Counted from the first letter of the stretch, positions 24,377 through 33,605 are shown. The stretch: DNA of 64,000 nucleotides from Streptomyces sp. LHD-70 (GCF_031157275.1 NZ_JAVIFW010000009.1:1-64000), one strand, 5' to 3'. A program made the numbers and translations. The notes: generated by a model from the sequence alone, not told the origin.

Positions 24377-24499
24377 TCACCGCCACCGGACGCCCCGGTC
24401 GATGCAGGTGTCCAAGAAGGCGTCGGACTGGCAGATCGTGACGATGTCCTTCTTCTTGGAGATCTTCTTGTTGTAGTGGGTGCACTTCGGGCCGGTCAC
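24377..24499 (-). pseudogene. C-terminal fragment of an unknown protein
   Basis: The frame encodes TGPKCTHYNKKISKKKDIVT then ICQSDAFLDTCIDRGVRWR and a stop, which looks like a genuine conserved C-terminus with three cysteines. Upstream, the frame enters three copies of a 13-bp repeat (CTCGTAGCGACAG on the + strand, about 24,512-24,551) and has no ribosome site. It is probably the tail of a truncated gene, perhaps from a second mobile element. Confidence 0.4.
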
Positions 24500-24678
24500 T
24501 TCAGCGGACAACTCGTAGCGACAGCTCGTAGCGACAGCTCGTAGCGGCAGGCCGACGAGACGCTCCGGCGCTGTGGGGAACGGGGGATCAACAGCGTCGG
24601 CTGGACGGCCAGGCCGTCAGTCCTCGCGTTCCTCTTCGTACGCCGCCTCACGCGCATGCAGTACGAGAAGCCCCGACC

Positions 24679-27600
24679 CTAGGCGTAGCCCCCGGCCTCG
24701 CGCGCGAACGCCGTGGTGAAGGCCGGATCGCCGAGGGCCGTGCGGACGGCCCCCGTGATGCGGTCGACGTCGCCGCGTTCGGCCGGTGGTAGCGGTGCTC
24801 GCACCGCGGTGCGGGAGCGGTGGGCGGTGCCGAGGAGTTGAGCGGCGACTTCGGAGCGGCCGGCCAGGTGATGGGCGCCCGCCAGACCCTCCAGGGCGAG
24901 GGCGACGGCCCGGGGGTCCCCGGTGGTACGGGCGGCTGTCAGGCCCTCGGTATGGAGGGCCAGGGCGGCGGCGTGGTCGCCGCGGAGTTCGGCGAGGAAA
25001 CCGAGTTCGGCAAGGATGAGGGCGGTGCCGTTCTCCGCCTCGAAGCGACGGTTCCACTTCAGCCAGGTGCGCAGGTGGCGCTCGGCGTCCGCCCAGCGTC
25101 CCTGGCGCCGCGCTCCGAGGGCGAGTCCGACCTCGGCGAACTCCTGAGCGCGGTGGTCGGCGTGCTGTACGGCGAGCCGTCGGCCGTTGTCGTGGAGTCG
25201 TTCGGCTCGCGCGTGATCGCCGTCGAGGAGGGCGATACGGCCCAGTTCGGACCAGCGGACGGATGCCTCGGTCCACAGGCCGAGCTCCTCGGCGATGCGC
25301 AGGCCGTTCTCGTGCTCGGCCTGCGCTGACCGGTAGTCGCCTTCGATCTCCGCGAGCCTGCCCAGGACCCCGGTGGCCTGCAACTGGCCCCAGCGGTCGC
25401 CGAGTTCACGGAAGCGGGCGAGGCTCTCCGCCGCGTCGGACCGGGAAGCCGCCAGCTCACCTCGTACGTACCGCTGTACGCCCCGTACGCTCAGCGCCGC
25501 CGCGACGCCCCAGCGGTCGCCCGCCGACCTGGCGTCGGCGAGCGTCCGGCGTACCAGCTCCTCACCCACCTCCAGCGCACCGAACATCGTCGCGGCATGG
25601 GCGAGGAACCAGCCCGGGCCGACCCGGCCGATCTCGCCGACGTCGGTCATCTCCTCGTACAGCCGCAGCGGCACGCGACCGGCTTGTCCGGAGCCGAGCG
25701 GATCGCCCGACAGCAGGACCATTCCGGCGTGCCACGCGGCCAGGTAGGCACGGTCGGCACCGGCCGTCCCGGTCCTCTGCTCGACCGTCCCGGTCCTCTG
25801 CTCGGCGCCCGCGGGAGTCTCCTCGATGGCCGCGGGAGTCTCCTCGGCTGTCGCGGGTGTCTCTTCGGCTGCCGCGGGAGTCGACCCGATGGCCAGCGCC
25901 GTGGCCAGGCAGCGCTTCGCCTCCGTGAGCCGGCCACGCAGAAACCAGTACCAGGACAGGGCTCGTACGAGGCGTCGGGCGAGCTCGGCCTCGCCCGTGG
26001 CGGCCGCGGTGTCGAGGGCGGCGCGCAGATTGGCCGCATCCGCGTCGAGACGGTGCAACCAACGCTGCTGCTCAGCGCCGCGCAGCCGACTCTCGGCCCG
26101 CTCGGCGAGCTCGACGTAGTAGCGGAGGTGGGCCCGGCGCATGTGGTCGTACTCGGTCGCGGGCCCGCTCCCGTAGGACCGCTCCCCTCCGTGGTACGAC
26201 TCCGGCCGCGTCGCCCGCAGCTGTTCCAGGCAGTACGCCGCCACCGACTCCAGCAAGCGGTAGCGCGGGCGCGGTTCTTCGGCGGCGGCGGGGCCCTGTG
26301 TGCTGTCGGCGACGACCACAAGGGACCGGTCCACCAGACGGGCCAGCAGGTCGACGACCTCGCCGGGCTTCACGCCGCCCCCGGAGCAGAGTGCCTCGGC
26401 TGCGTCCAGGGTGCAGCCGTCGGGGTGGACCGCCAGGCGGCGCAGCACCGCGCGTTCGGCGGCGGTCAGCAGATCCCAACTCCAGTCGATCACCGCGCGC
26501 AGGGTCTGCTGCCGCGCCGGGGCGTCCCGCCGCCCGCTCGTCAGGAGCCCGAACCGGTCGTCGAGCCGCTCGGCGAGTGCGTCCGCGCCCAGCACGCGGA
26601 GCCGGGTGGCCGCCAGCTCGACGGCGAGGGGAATGCCGTCCATACGGCGGCAGATGGTGGCGACCGTCTCGGCGTTGCCCTCGGAGAGGGCGAAGCCGGG
26701 CGACACGGCGGCGGCGCGCGCCACGAAGAGCCGCACCGCGCTCGACCGCATCACGTCGGACAGCGCGGCTCCGGGCTCCGGTACGTCCAACGGAGCCACC
26801 GGCCACAGCTGTTCGCCCGCAATGCCCATCGGCTCGCGGCTGGTGGCCAGGATGCGCACTCCTGGCGCGGCCTGCAGCAGCAGTCGCGCCAGGGCGGCCA
26901 CCGCCTCGATGACGTGCTCGCAGTTGTCCAGTACGAGCAGCAGACGCCGGTCGCGCAACGCGTCGGCCAACCGGTCCGCCAAGGGGTGCGGGCTGCCGGC
27001 CGCCGACGGGGGCAGGGCGCCGGTACGGGCGTCGTCCCTGATGCCGAGCGCCACGGCGGCCACCTCCGCCAGCTCGTCGACCGCGGGGCCCGACGCCTCG
27101 GCCGAGCGAGCCGCGCCGGAGAGTTCCACCAGGGTTGTTCCGTCCGGGACTTGACCTGGTTCTGACGTGCCCGCGACCTCCAGTGCAAGGCGGGTCTTCC
27201 CGACTCCGCCCGGACCGGTCAGCGTCACCAGCCGCTGCGTCACGAGCAACGCCCGTACGTCGGCCACGGATCGCGACCGTCCGATCAGACCGGAGAGCGG
27301 AACGGGAAGCTTCGCGGCCACCGGCGGGGGAACAGCAGCCAGGCCTTCCTGGTTGAGGATCTGCCCCTGAAGCGCGGCCAGTTCGGGGCCCGGCTCAAGC
27401 CCCAACTCATCGTCGAGCAGGCGGCGCACCTCCTGGTAGACCTCAAGAGCCTCACCGGGGCGGCCACTGCGGTACAGGGCACGCATATGGGCCGCGCGCA
27501 GCCGTTCCCGTAAGGGGTGAAGCTCGGCCAGCTCTCTCAACTCGCCTGCCAACGGGCCGTGTTCGCCCAGCAGGAGCCGGGCCTCGGCCTGCTCCTCATG

Positions 27601-28077
27601 CACCAGGAGCCGCTGTTCCTCCAGCCGTGCCGCCGCCGCCCGGGCGAAGATCTCGTCCGCGAAACCGGCGAAGGCGGGCCCTCGCCACTGGGCCAGTGCC
27701 TCGGCGAATCCCGTGGCCCGTGCGCGGGGGTCGGCGGTGCGGCGGGCCCGGTCGGCCAGCTCGAGGAAGCGCTCCGCGTCCATCGCGTCGTCGGCGACCC
27801 GCAGTTGGTAACCCGGCGGTCGGTGCACCACCAGGCCGTCCTCCCCGGCAGCCGCGAGGGCCTTGCGCAGTCGGGACACCAGGGTCTGCAGCGCCGCGGC
27901 CGGGCGGGAGGGCGGGGTCTCGCCCCACAGGTCGTCGACCAGCCGGTCGGCGGAGACGACCTGGCCGGGCGTGACCAGGAGATCGGCGAGCAGGGCGCGC
28001 ACCTTCGCCTCGGGCACCGTCGCGAGATCGCCGTCCGCCCTCCAGACGGCCAGTGGTCCCAGTACCCCGAAGCGCAT
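24679..28077 (-). CDS. AfsR/SARP-family regulator: BTAD, NB-ARC ATPase and TPR domains
   Basis: The 1132-residue product starts at ATG 28,077 (RFGVLGPLAVWRADGDLATV), the SARP winged-HTH opening. The bacterial transcriptional activator domain runs to about 250 (FLELADRARR...YRSGRPGEALEVYQEVRRLL). An NB-ARC-like ATPase follows: P-loop GPGGVGKT near 287 and RRLLLVLDNCEHVIE as Walker B. The C-terminal third is TPR-like. A repeat-rich insert (EETPA units, then EQRTGT units) sits at its start. Such proteins activate secondary-metabolite or stress genes. It is divergent from the SDR at 28,367, a possible target. Confidence 0.93.
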   Translation of the reverse strand: MRFGVLGPLAVWRADGDLATVPEAKVRALLADLLVTPGQVVSADRLVDDLWGETPPSRPAAALQTLVSRLRKALAAAGEDGLVVHRPPGYQLRVADDAMDAERFLELADRARRTADPRARATGFAEALAQWRGPAFAGFADEIFARAAAARLEEQRLLVHEEQAEARLLLGEHGPLAGELRELAELHPLRERLRAAHMRALYRSGRPGEALEVYQEVRRLLDDELGLEPGPELAALQGQILNQEGLAAVPPPVAAKLPVPLSGLIGRSRSVADVRALLVTQRLVTLTGPGGVGKTRLALEVAGTSEPGQVPDGTTLVELSGAARSAEASGPAVDELAEVAAVALGIRDDARTGALPPSAAGSPHPLADRLADALRDRRLLLVLDNCEHVIEAVAALARLLLQAAPGVRILATSREPMGIAGEQLWPVAPLDVPEPGAALSDVMRSSAVRLFVARAAAVSPGFALSEGNAETVATICRRMDGIPLAVELAATRLRVLGADALAERLDDRFGLLTSGRRDAPARQQTLRAVIDWSWDLLTAAERAVLRRLAVHPDGCTLDAAEALCSGGGVKPGEVVDLLARLVDRSLVVVADSTQGPAAAEEPRPRYRLLESVAAYCLEQLRATRPESYHGGERSYGSGPATEYDHMRRAHLRYYVELAERAESRLRGAEQQRWLHRLDADAANLRAALDTAAATGEAELARRLVRALSWYWFLRGRLTEAKRCLATALAIGSTPAAAEETPATAEETPAAIEETPAGAEQRTGTVEQRTGTAGADRAYLAAWHAGMVLLSGDPLGSGQAGRVPLRLYEEMTDVGEIGRVGPGWFLAHAATMFGALEVGEELVRRTLADARSAGDRWGVAAALSVRGVQRYVRGELAASRSDAAESLARFRELGDRWGQLQATGVLGRLAEIEGDYRSAQAEHENGLRIAEELGLWTEASVRWSELGRIALLDGDHARAERLHDNGRRLAVQHADHRAQEFAEVGLALGARRQGRWADAERHLRTWLKWNRRFEAENGTALILAELGFLAELRGDHAAALALHTEGLTAARTTGDPRAVALALEGLAGAHHLAGRSEVAAQLLGTAHRSRTAVRAPLPPAERGDVDRITGAVRTALGDPAFTTAFAREAGGYA

Positions 28078-28089
28078 CGGTTCAGCGTA

Positions 28090-28366
28090 CGGCCGGCACA
28101 CGGACTGCGGGCGGGCGCCCGCCAACGGACCGAACGCGTACGGGGAAACGGCCCGAACCCGGCCGCCCGACCCCGACCCGAACCCGACCCGACCCCGTCC
28201 CGACCCCGACCCGACCCCGACCCGAACCCGACCCGAAAGCGGACCGAAAGCAGACCGCAGGCAGACCGAATGCACCGCCCAGCAGAGTCGTTCCCGCAAC
28301 CACGACCACGAGCTACAAGCACAAGCACACGCACACGCACACGCACAACCAGCCGAAGGAGTCATC
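28090..28366. repeat. Low-complexity intergenic repeats between divergent genes
   Basis: From about 28,165 to 28,270 the DNA is made of CCGACCCGAACC-like 6- and 12-bp units, followed by a short GCACAC microsatellite (about 28,319-28,346). The promoters of the SARP gene and the SDR gene must lie in or beside these repeats. No dyad stands out. Confidence 0.75.
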
Positions 28367-29128
28367 ATGAGCAGGTTCACGGGCAAAAAGGCCGTCGTCA
28401 CCGGCGGGACGCACGGTATGGGCCTGGCGATCGTCAAGGCGCTGCTCGCCGAAGGGGCCGAGGTCGTCCTGACGGGCCGCAGTGAGCGGACCCTCGAAGA
28501 GGCTCGGACGGAGCTCAAGGGCGAGGCGGCGCACGTCGTACGCTCCGACGCCGCCAGCATGGCGGACATCGCCGCCCTCGCCGACCTCGCCCAGGAGAAG
28601 CTCGGCCGCGTCGACCACCTCTTCGTCAACCACGGCATCGCGGAGTTCGCCGAGCTGGCGGAGGTCACGGAGACGTCCTGGGACCGCCAGTTCGCCGTCA
28701 ACACCAAGGGTGTCTTCTTCACCGTCCAGGCGCTGGCCCCGCTGATCGAGGACGGTGGATCGATCGTGTTCACCACGGTCGCCAACGACGTCGTCTTCCC
28801 CGGGCTGAGCGCGTACTCCGCGTCGAAGGAGGCCACCCGCGCCCTGGCCCACGTACTGGCGGCCGAGTTGCTGCCCCGGCGGATCCGGGTGACCTCGGTC
28901 GCTCCTGGCTTCATCAAGACGCCGACGATGGGAGTGGCCGGGCTGACGGAGGAGCAGCGCAGGGAGTTCGAGCAGCAGGGTGACGAGAGCACTCCGCTGG
29001 GGCGCAACGGCACGGTCGAGGAGGTCGCCGCGGCCGCGCTCTTCCTGGCGGCCGACGCGACCTTCACCACCAATGTCGAGCTGGCCGTCGACGGCGGCTT
29101 CGCCCAGGGCCTCGTCGCCGCTCACTGA
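28367..29128 (+). CDS. SDR family oxidoreductase
   Basis: The 253-residue product has the NAD(P)-binding TGGTHGMGLAIVKALLAEGA motif, NHGIAEF in place of NNAG, the catalytic serine region and YSASKEATRALAHVL (Tyr-x-x-x-Lys), and the C-terminal signature SVAPGFIKTPTMG. ATG 28,367 has GAAGGAG upstream. It reduces or oxidises an unknown carbonyl/alcohol. Divergent pairing with the SARP regulator suggests control by it. Confidence 0.93.
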   Translation: MSRFTGKKAVVTGGTHGMGLAIVKALLAEGAEVVLTGRSERTLEEARTELKGEAAHVVRSDAASMADIAALADLAQEKLGRVDHLFVNHGIAEFAELAEVTETSWDRQFAVNTKGVFFTVQALAPLIEDGGSIVFTTVANDVVFPGLSAYSASKEATRALAHVLAAELLPRRIRVTSVAPGFIKTPTMGVAGLTEEQRREFEQQGDESTPLGRNGTVEEVAAAALFLAADATFTTNVELAVDGGFAQGLVAAH

Positions 29129-29170
29129 ACCGGCCCCGTCTCCAACCCACCCGCCGACCTGGAGAGTTGA

Positions 29171-29632
29171 ATGCCCCCGGAGAGTCCTCAGTCAGCGTCA
29201 GCGCAGGACGCAGCCATCGTCGAGAGCCCCGACCCCTCAGTGGCGGAGCACGTACGCCGCTACGTCGCGACCGACGGCGCCAGCGGTCACCGGGAAGGCG
29301 GGATGACCAATCTCGTCCTCACCCATCGGGGCCGGAGGACCGGCAGGCTCTACCGGACCGGTCTCTTCTACGGGGAGGACGCGGGCCGTTACATCCTCGT
29401 CGCGTCCGGCTCGGCCATCACCCACACCCACCCCCAGTGGTACCTCAACCTGACAGCCGATCCGGAGGTGCGGGTCCAGGTCCTCGCCGACCGTTTCCCC
29501 GCCCGCGCCCGCACGGCCGAGGGCCCGGAACGTGAGCGGCTCTGGGACCTGATGACCGGCTTGGCTCCCGTGTACCGCACGTACGAGGCCAAGAGCAGGC
29601 GGACGATTCCGGTAGTGGTCCTCGACCGCTGA
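29171..29632 (+). CDS. Deazaflavin (F420)-dependent nitroreductase-like protein
   Basis: The 153-residue product resembles Ddn-type split-barrel proteins: TNLVLTHRGRRTGRLYRTGL, then YILVASGSAITHTHPQWYLN and LTADPEVRVQVLADRFPARA. The end YRTYEAKSRRTIPVVVLDR fits the conserved terminal strand. Family members use reduced F420 as hydride donor. The FO synthase at 52,269 shows that the cell can make the cofactor. It starts 42 bp after the SDR stop and is probably co-transcribed. Confidence 0.88.
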   Translation: MPPESPQSASAQDAAIVESPDPSVAEHVRRYVATDGASGHREGGMTNLVLTHRGRRTGRLYRTGLFYGEDAGRYILVASGSAITHTHPQWYLNLTADPEVRVQVLADRFPARARTAEGPERERLWDLMTGLAPVYRTYEAKSRRTIPVVVLDR

Positions 29633-29697
29633 GACCACTGCCCTCAGTGGTCCTCGACCGCTGAGACCACTGCCCCCAGTGGTCCTCGACCGCTGAG
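29612..29697 (+). repeat. Triplicated hairpin overlapping the gene end
   Basis: The last codons of the nitroreductase-like gene (CAGTGGTCCTCGACCGCTGAG and following bases) are repeated about every 32 bp, roughly three times. Each unit includes inverted arms CAGTGGTC/GACCACTG, so each copy makes a hairpin and repeats the stop codon. Confidence 0.85.
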
Positions 29698-29703
29698 CAC
29701 ACC

Positions 29704-29736
29704 GCCCCTGACCTCCTACGTACGGAGGTCAGGGGC
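29704..29736. terminator. Bidirectional terminator hairpin
   Basis: GCCCCTGACCTCC (29,704-29,716) pairs perfectly with 29,724-29,736 around a 7-nt loop, between convergent genes ending at 29,632 and 29,785. Confidence 0.85.
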
Positions 29737-29784
29737 AGTGGTCGGCCGGACTCAGGGGCGGTAGTCAGCCGGGCTCAGCCGGAC

Positions 29785-31044
29785 TCACCCGACCAGTGCC
29801 GCCCACGTGGCGGGACCGGCGATGCCGTCCGGGGTCAGGCCTTCGGCCTTCTGGAAGGCCTTGACCTGCGTGGCCGTACCCGTGCCGAACACGCCGTCGG
29901 CGGTGATGTCGTGGCCGTGGGCGGCCAGTTGGCGTTGAAGGGCCTTGACGGCGTCGCCCTTCGAGCCCTGCTTCGCCGTGACGATGAGCCGCGTCCAGGT
30001 GTCCGGGCCCACGATCCCGTCGGCGGTCAGGCCTTCGGCCTTCTGGAAGGCCTTGACCTTCGTCGCCGTACCCGTGCCGAAGACGCCGTCGGCGGTCGTC
30101 GCGTACCCGTGGGCGCCGAGCAGCAGTTGCACGGTCGTCACGTCGACGCCCTTCTGGCCCGGCTCGACCGTCGGCCAGGACGTGCCCGGCTGCTCGGGTG
30201 GGGTGCCGCCGCCCTCGGCCAGGTCCCGCAGCTGGTCCAGGGTGCCCCGGAACACGTTGCGGTCGCCCTTGCCCGTGGTGCCGTTCTTGCCGGGCAGGCC
30301 CGGGATCGACTCGGACTCCGTGTACTGCCACAGTGACCAGGCCCCCGCGCCCGGCACGTCCTGCGGCTCCGACGACCCGCTCTCGTACCGGGCCAGCCAC
30401 AGCGGGTGGTCCTTGAAGACCTCACCCTTGCCGGACATGCAGCCGTTCACGAACGACGCCCGGGTGTAGACGATCGGCTTCACCTTGAACGCGGCCTCGA
30501 CGCGGTCCAGGAACACGGTCAACTGCCCGGCGCGCAGCGCCTTCGGGCACACCTCCTGGCCGTTCTGCCACGTGCCCTCGACGTCCAGGACCGGCGGCAG
30601 CTCCCCCGCCTTCTGCCCGGTGTAGCCGGCGGCCTTGGCGGTGCGGATGAAGTGGTCGGCCTGGGCGCCGCCGTCCGTGGTGCTCTCCGGGTCGAAGAAG
30701 TGGTACGGGGCGCGCAGCATCGACGTACCGGAGGCGGCCTTGAAGTCCCGGGCGAACCAAGGGTCCTGATAGCCGGTGCCCTGCGTCGCCTTGAGGAACG
30801 CGAAGGAATTCGACTGCGCGACGCGCTTCCAGTCGATGGGCTCGCCGGTCGCGTCGTGGTTGTGGTGGCTGGTGTCGACGCCCTTCACCTTGTACGTACT
30901 CGGCGGCGCCGCCACGCTCTCGTCGGCGGTGGACAGCAGGACGCCGCCCACGAGCGATGCGGCGGCGACGGCTGCCACGGTGAGGGTCAGGCCGGTACGG
31001 CGACGGCGGTGGGCACGGCGGCCGGGAGTTGAGCGGGTGGGCAT
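29785..31044 (-). CDS. Secreted GH25 lysozyme with two peptidoglycan-binding domains
   Basis: The 419-residue product starts at ATG 31,044 after GAAAGGGG. A signal peptide (RTGLTLTVAAVAAASLVGGV) precedes the GH25 muramidase domain: VKGVDTSHHNHDATGEPIDW, FAFLKATQGTGYQDPWFARD, LPPVLDVEGTWQN, with Asp/Glu catalytic positions in VDTS and DVEG. Two repeats near the C-terminus (VQLLLGAHGYATTADGVFGT and LQRQLAAHGHDITADGVFGT) are PG_binding_1 domains. It should cut N-acetylmuramyl bonds in cell walls. The upstream region holds 16-bp tandem repeats. Confidence 0.95.
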   Translation of the reverse strand: MPTRSTPGRRAHRRRRTGLTLTVAAVAAASLVGGVLLSTADESVAAPPSTYKVKGVDTSHHNHDATGEPIDWKRVAQSNSFAFLKATQGTGYQDPWFARDFKAASGTSMLRAPYHFFDPESTTDGGAQADHFIRTAKAAGYTGQKAGELPPVLDVEGTWQNGQEVCPKALRAGQLTVFLDRVEAAFKVKPIVYTRASFVNGCMSGKGEVFKDHPLWLARYESGSSEPQDVPGAGAWSLWQYTESESIPGLPGKNGTTGKGDRNVFRGTLDQLRDLAEGGGTPPEQPGTSWPTVEPGQKGVDVTTVQLLLGAHGYATTADGVFGTGTATKVKAFQKAEGLTADGIVGPDTWTRLIVTAKQGSKGDAVKALQRQLAAHGHDITADGVFGTGTATQVKAFQKAEGLTPDGIAGPATWAALVG

Positions 31045-31064
31045 GGTCGGCCCCTTTCGGAGTG

Positions 31065-31134
31065 CGCTGGTTTCGGAGTACGCGGGTTTCGGAGTACGCG
31101 GGTTTCGGAGTACGCGGGTTTCGGAGTACGCGGG
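31065..31134. repeat. Four 16-bp tandem repeats before the lysozyme gene
   Basis: The unit CGCGGGTTTCGGAGTA occurs at 31,065 (one mismatch), 31,081, 31,097 and 31,113, followed by a partial copy. It begins 20 bp upstream of the lysozyme start, in the leader or promoter. The 16-bp period is about one and a half helical turns. Confidence 0.85.
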
Positions 31135-31308
31135 CAGCTCGAAGTGGTGGTCTTTCGACCGGAGTTGGGAAGTGGTTGCCGTAACCATGCACCCGCGTCA
31201 CCGGGGAGTCCTACACTTTCGGCTGGCCGGCTGATTCATGCACAAGGCCCCGGTGATGCAGGGCGGTTGAGCTGCCGTCATGCACGGTGAACGTGGGGGG
31301 ACGCATCA

Positions 31309-32289
31309 ATGGGCGTTGCACGCGACGAGCAGAGACAGGCAGCGAAGCGGGAGCTCGCCCTACTGTTGCGGAGCTGGTGGGAGGAGCACCCCGACAAGAT
31401 CACGCAGGAGGCGCTGGCCCGGCGGATCACGGAGCGGGGCGTGCAGATCAGCCAGGAGATGCTGTCGCGCTACCTGAACCGCTCCCGGCCGACGACGGCC
31501 CGGCCCGACGTCATCCGCACCATGCACGAGGTGCTGCGCCGGGCACCGGAGGAGCTGAGCCTGGCTCTGAATCTGCAGGCGCAGGCGCAGGCGCAGGCTA
31601 CTGAGGTCACGGAGGCTCCGGACATCACGGAGGCAGCCACCGCCACCGGGGAACCAGGGGAAACAGCGGAAGCACCCCCGGCACGCCCGGCACCCCCCAC
31701 CCCCTCCCGCAAGAAGTGGCCGTGGATCGCCGTCGCCGCCGCGGTCGTCGGAGCGTCCGGGCTCACCGCCTTCATGACGCTGGGCGAGGAGCGGCGGGGG
31801 ACCACCCCGCCAGGCCACCGGGAGACGCCCTCCGCCTCCCTCCCCGCCGAGGAGTCGACCTCCGCCGGTACGCAGCCTCCCGCCGAGGAGTCGACCTCCA
31901 CCGGTACGCAGCCTCCCGCCGAGTGCCGCGGTGAGTCCTGCTTCGGCATCGACGCCAAGTACGCGGTCTGCCGGGAGGACGCCGCCACGTACTACACGGC
32001 TCGCGCCCACGGAGTCTTCGTCGAGCTGCGGTTCAGTCCGGCCTGTCAGGCGGCGTGGGCCAAGATGAGCGGCACGTCCCAGGGCGATGTCGTACGCGTC
32101 ACCAACAACGCCGGGCGCAGCCGCCACTACACCCAGCAGTGGGGACACGACGCCCACACCACGATGGTCGAGGCCGTGAGCCCCGACGACGCCAAGGCCT
32201 GCGCGCACACCCCGCGCGGGCAGGTGTGCGCCACGAAGGCCGTGACGCCCACGCCGCCCGGCGACGCGGGGCCGAGCGGACGCCGCTAA
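31309..32289 (+). CDS. XRE-type HTH protein with membrane span and extracellular DUF2690 domain
   Basis: The 326-residue product has a cytoplasmic HTH (KITQEALARRITERGVQISQ and EMLSRYLNRSRPTTARPDV), then a Gln/Ala and Glu/Thr/Pro-rich linker. A membrane span (WPWIAVAAAVVGASGLTAFM) follows, then a Ser/Thr/Pro stalk with a doubled PAEESTS-GTQP unit and a DUF2690 domain (CRGESCFGIDAKYAVCREDA, VELRFSPACQAAWAKM). This is a one-component membrane regulator layout: an outside signal could change inside DNA binding. The target is unknown; the neighbouring cell-wall genes are candidates. Confidence 0.88.
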   Translation: MGVARDEQRQAAKRELALLLRSWWEEHPDKITQEALARRITERGVQISQEMLSRYLNRSRPTTARPDVIRTMHEVLRRAPEELSLALNLQAQAQAQATEVTEAPDITEAATATGEPGETAEAPPARPAPPTPSRKKWPWIAVAAAVVGASGLTAFMTLGEERRGTTPPGHRETPSASLPAEESTSAGTQPPAEESTSTGTQPPAECRGESCFGIDAKYAVCREDAATYYTARAHGVFVELRFSPACQAAWAKMSGTSQGDVVRVTNNAGRSRHYTQQWGHDAHTTMVEAVSPDDAKACAHTPRGQVCATKAVTPTPPGDAGPSGRR

Positions 32290-32496
32290 CTCCTCCCTGC
32301 ATAACCGCAGGTCATCGCCGTGCATAGCGAGCCGCTCATGCACGCATCAATGCACCGCCGCAACCCCGGGTCAGGGCGCCTCAAGGCGTGCAGAGTGATT
32401 CCGCGGCCGACGATCCCGCTCCTCTCGTGAGCCGGTACGAGCCATCGGCCGCCCCCTGCACACCGCCCACCGCCCACCGAGGCCAAGGAGTCAGCC

Positions 32497-33546
32497 ATGT
32501 CCGTACGCACCACACGTCACGCACGCCCCACCCGCACCCGGCGAATGGCCGCCGCGATCGCCATCGGGGCCCTGGGCTGTGCGGGTCTGGTCACCGTGGC
32601 CACCGCCTCCACCCCCGACTCCCTGCCGGGCGGGAGGTCCGCAGCGCCCACCGCGAACCAGGCCGCGGCCGCCCTCTCCGGGCCGACGCTCAAGGCGGGA
32701 GCCAGCGGTCCGGAAGTGACCGCGCTCCAGCACCTGCTGGTCGCCGGCGGCCGGTCCGTCGCCGTGGACGGGAAGTTCGGCCCGGCCACCACCTCCGCCG
32801 TGAAGGCGTTCCAGAAGGCGAAGGGACTCGGCGCCGACGGCATCGTCGGGCCCGCCACCTGGGCGAAGCTGACGCCGACGCTGCGTCAGGGGGCGCAGGG
32901 CGCGGCGGTGAAGGCGGCCCAGACGCTGTTGAAGGCGCGCGGCCAGTCCGTCGCCGTGGACGGGAAGTTCGGCCCGGCCACCACGTCCGCCGTCAAGGCG
33001 TTCCAAAAGGCGAAGGGGCTCGGCGCCGACGGGGTCGTCGGCCCGCAGAGCTGGTCCGCGCTGCTCGGTGCGGGCTCCGGCGGCGCACCGTCCGGGAACC
33101 GGGCCGCGCTCGCCAAGGAGATCCGCGACCACCGTGACATCGTCCTTGCGACCGTCCACCCCGGCGGCACCCACGCGGGTTCCACCGCACGGCAGAACAT
33201 CGTCGACACGGCCAGCGGCAAGGGCGCGCTGACCAGCCCGTGGAGCGACCGGCCGAACCAGCGCGTGGCCCTCGACACCCGGATGCTGAGCGGCCTCCTG
33301 AAGCTGCGCGGCCAGTACGGCTACCGGGTCTCCGTCTCCGAGATCGTCGGCGGCGACCACAGCTCCAACTCCCGGCACTACGCGGGGCTTTCCTTCGACA
33401 TCAACTACATCAACGGCGTTCACGTCGGTGACGGCGCCCCGCACCAGGGCCTGATGTCCGCCTGCCGCAAGCTCGGCGCGACGGAGGTCCTCGGCCCGGG
33501 CGACGCGGGCCACAGCCGCCACGTCCACTGCGGCTGGCCGCGCTGA
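32497..33546 (+). CDS. Secreted Zn D-Ala-D-Ala carboxypeptidase-like protein with two PG-binding domains
   Basis: The 349-residue product has a signal peptide (MAAAIAIGALGCAGLVTVAT), two nearly identical PG_binding_1 repeats (each with VAVDGKFGPATTSAVKAFQK) and a C-terminal M15-type domain. There, EIVGGDHSSNSRHYAGLSFD contributes a His and Asp, and GHSRHVHCGWPR contributes the last His, as in the Streptomyces albus G zinc D,D-peptidase. It should hydrolyse peptide stems of peptidoglycan. ATG 32,497 follows AAGGAG. Confidence 0.9.
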   Translation: MSVRTTRHARPTRTRRMAAAIAIGALGCAGLVTVATASTPDSLPGGRSAAPTANQAAAALSGPTLKAGASGPEVTALQHLLVAGGRSVAVDGKFGPATTSAVKAFQKAKGLGADGIVGPATWAKLTPTLRQGAQGAAVKAAQTLLKARGQSVAVDGKFGPATTSAVKAFQKAKGLGADGVVGPQSWSALLGAGSGGAPSGNRAALAKEIRDHRDIVLATVHPGGTHAGSTARQNIVDTASGKGALTSPWSDRPNQRVALDTRMLSGLLKLRGQYGYRVSVSEIVGGDHSSNSRHYAGLSFDINYINGVHVGDGAPHQGLMSACRKLGATEVLGPGDAGHSRHVHCGWPR

Positions 33547-33605
33547 ACCTGAGCGGGCGTACGGGACTGATCCCGGCCCCTGCGTGAGGCGGCCACCCGG
33601 CCCGG

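Noticed and set aside
28078..29073. An N-terminal extension of the SARP regulator on the leftward strand, open to 29,073.
   Set aside because: It runs antisense to the SDR gene and through simple repeats; the conserved domain begins at ATG 28,077.
30406..31032. A rightward open frame opposite the GH25 lysozyme.
   Set aside because: It is a shadow; the lysozyme has a signal peptide, catalytic motifs and two wall-binding repeats.
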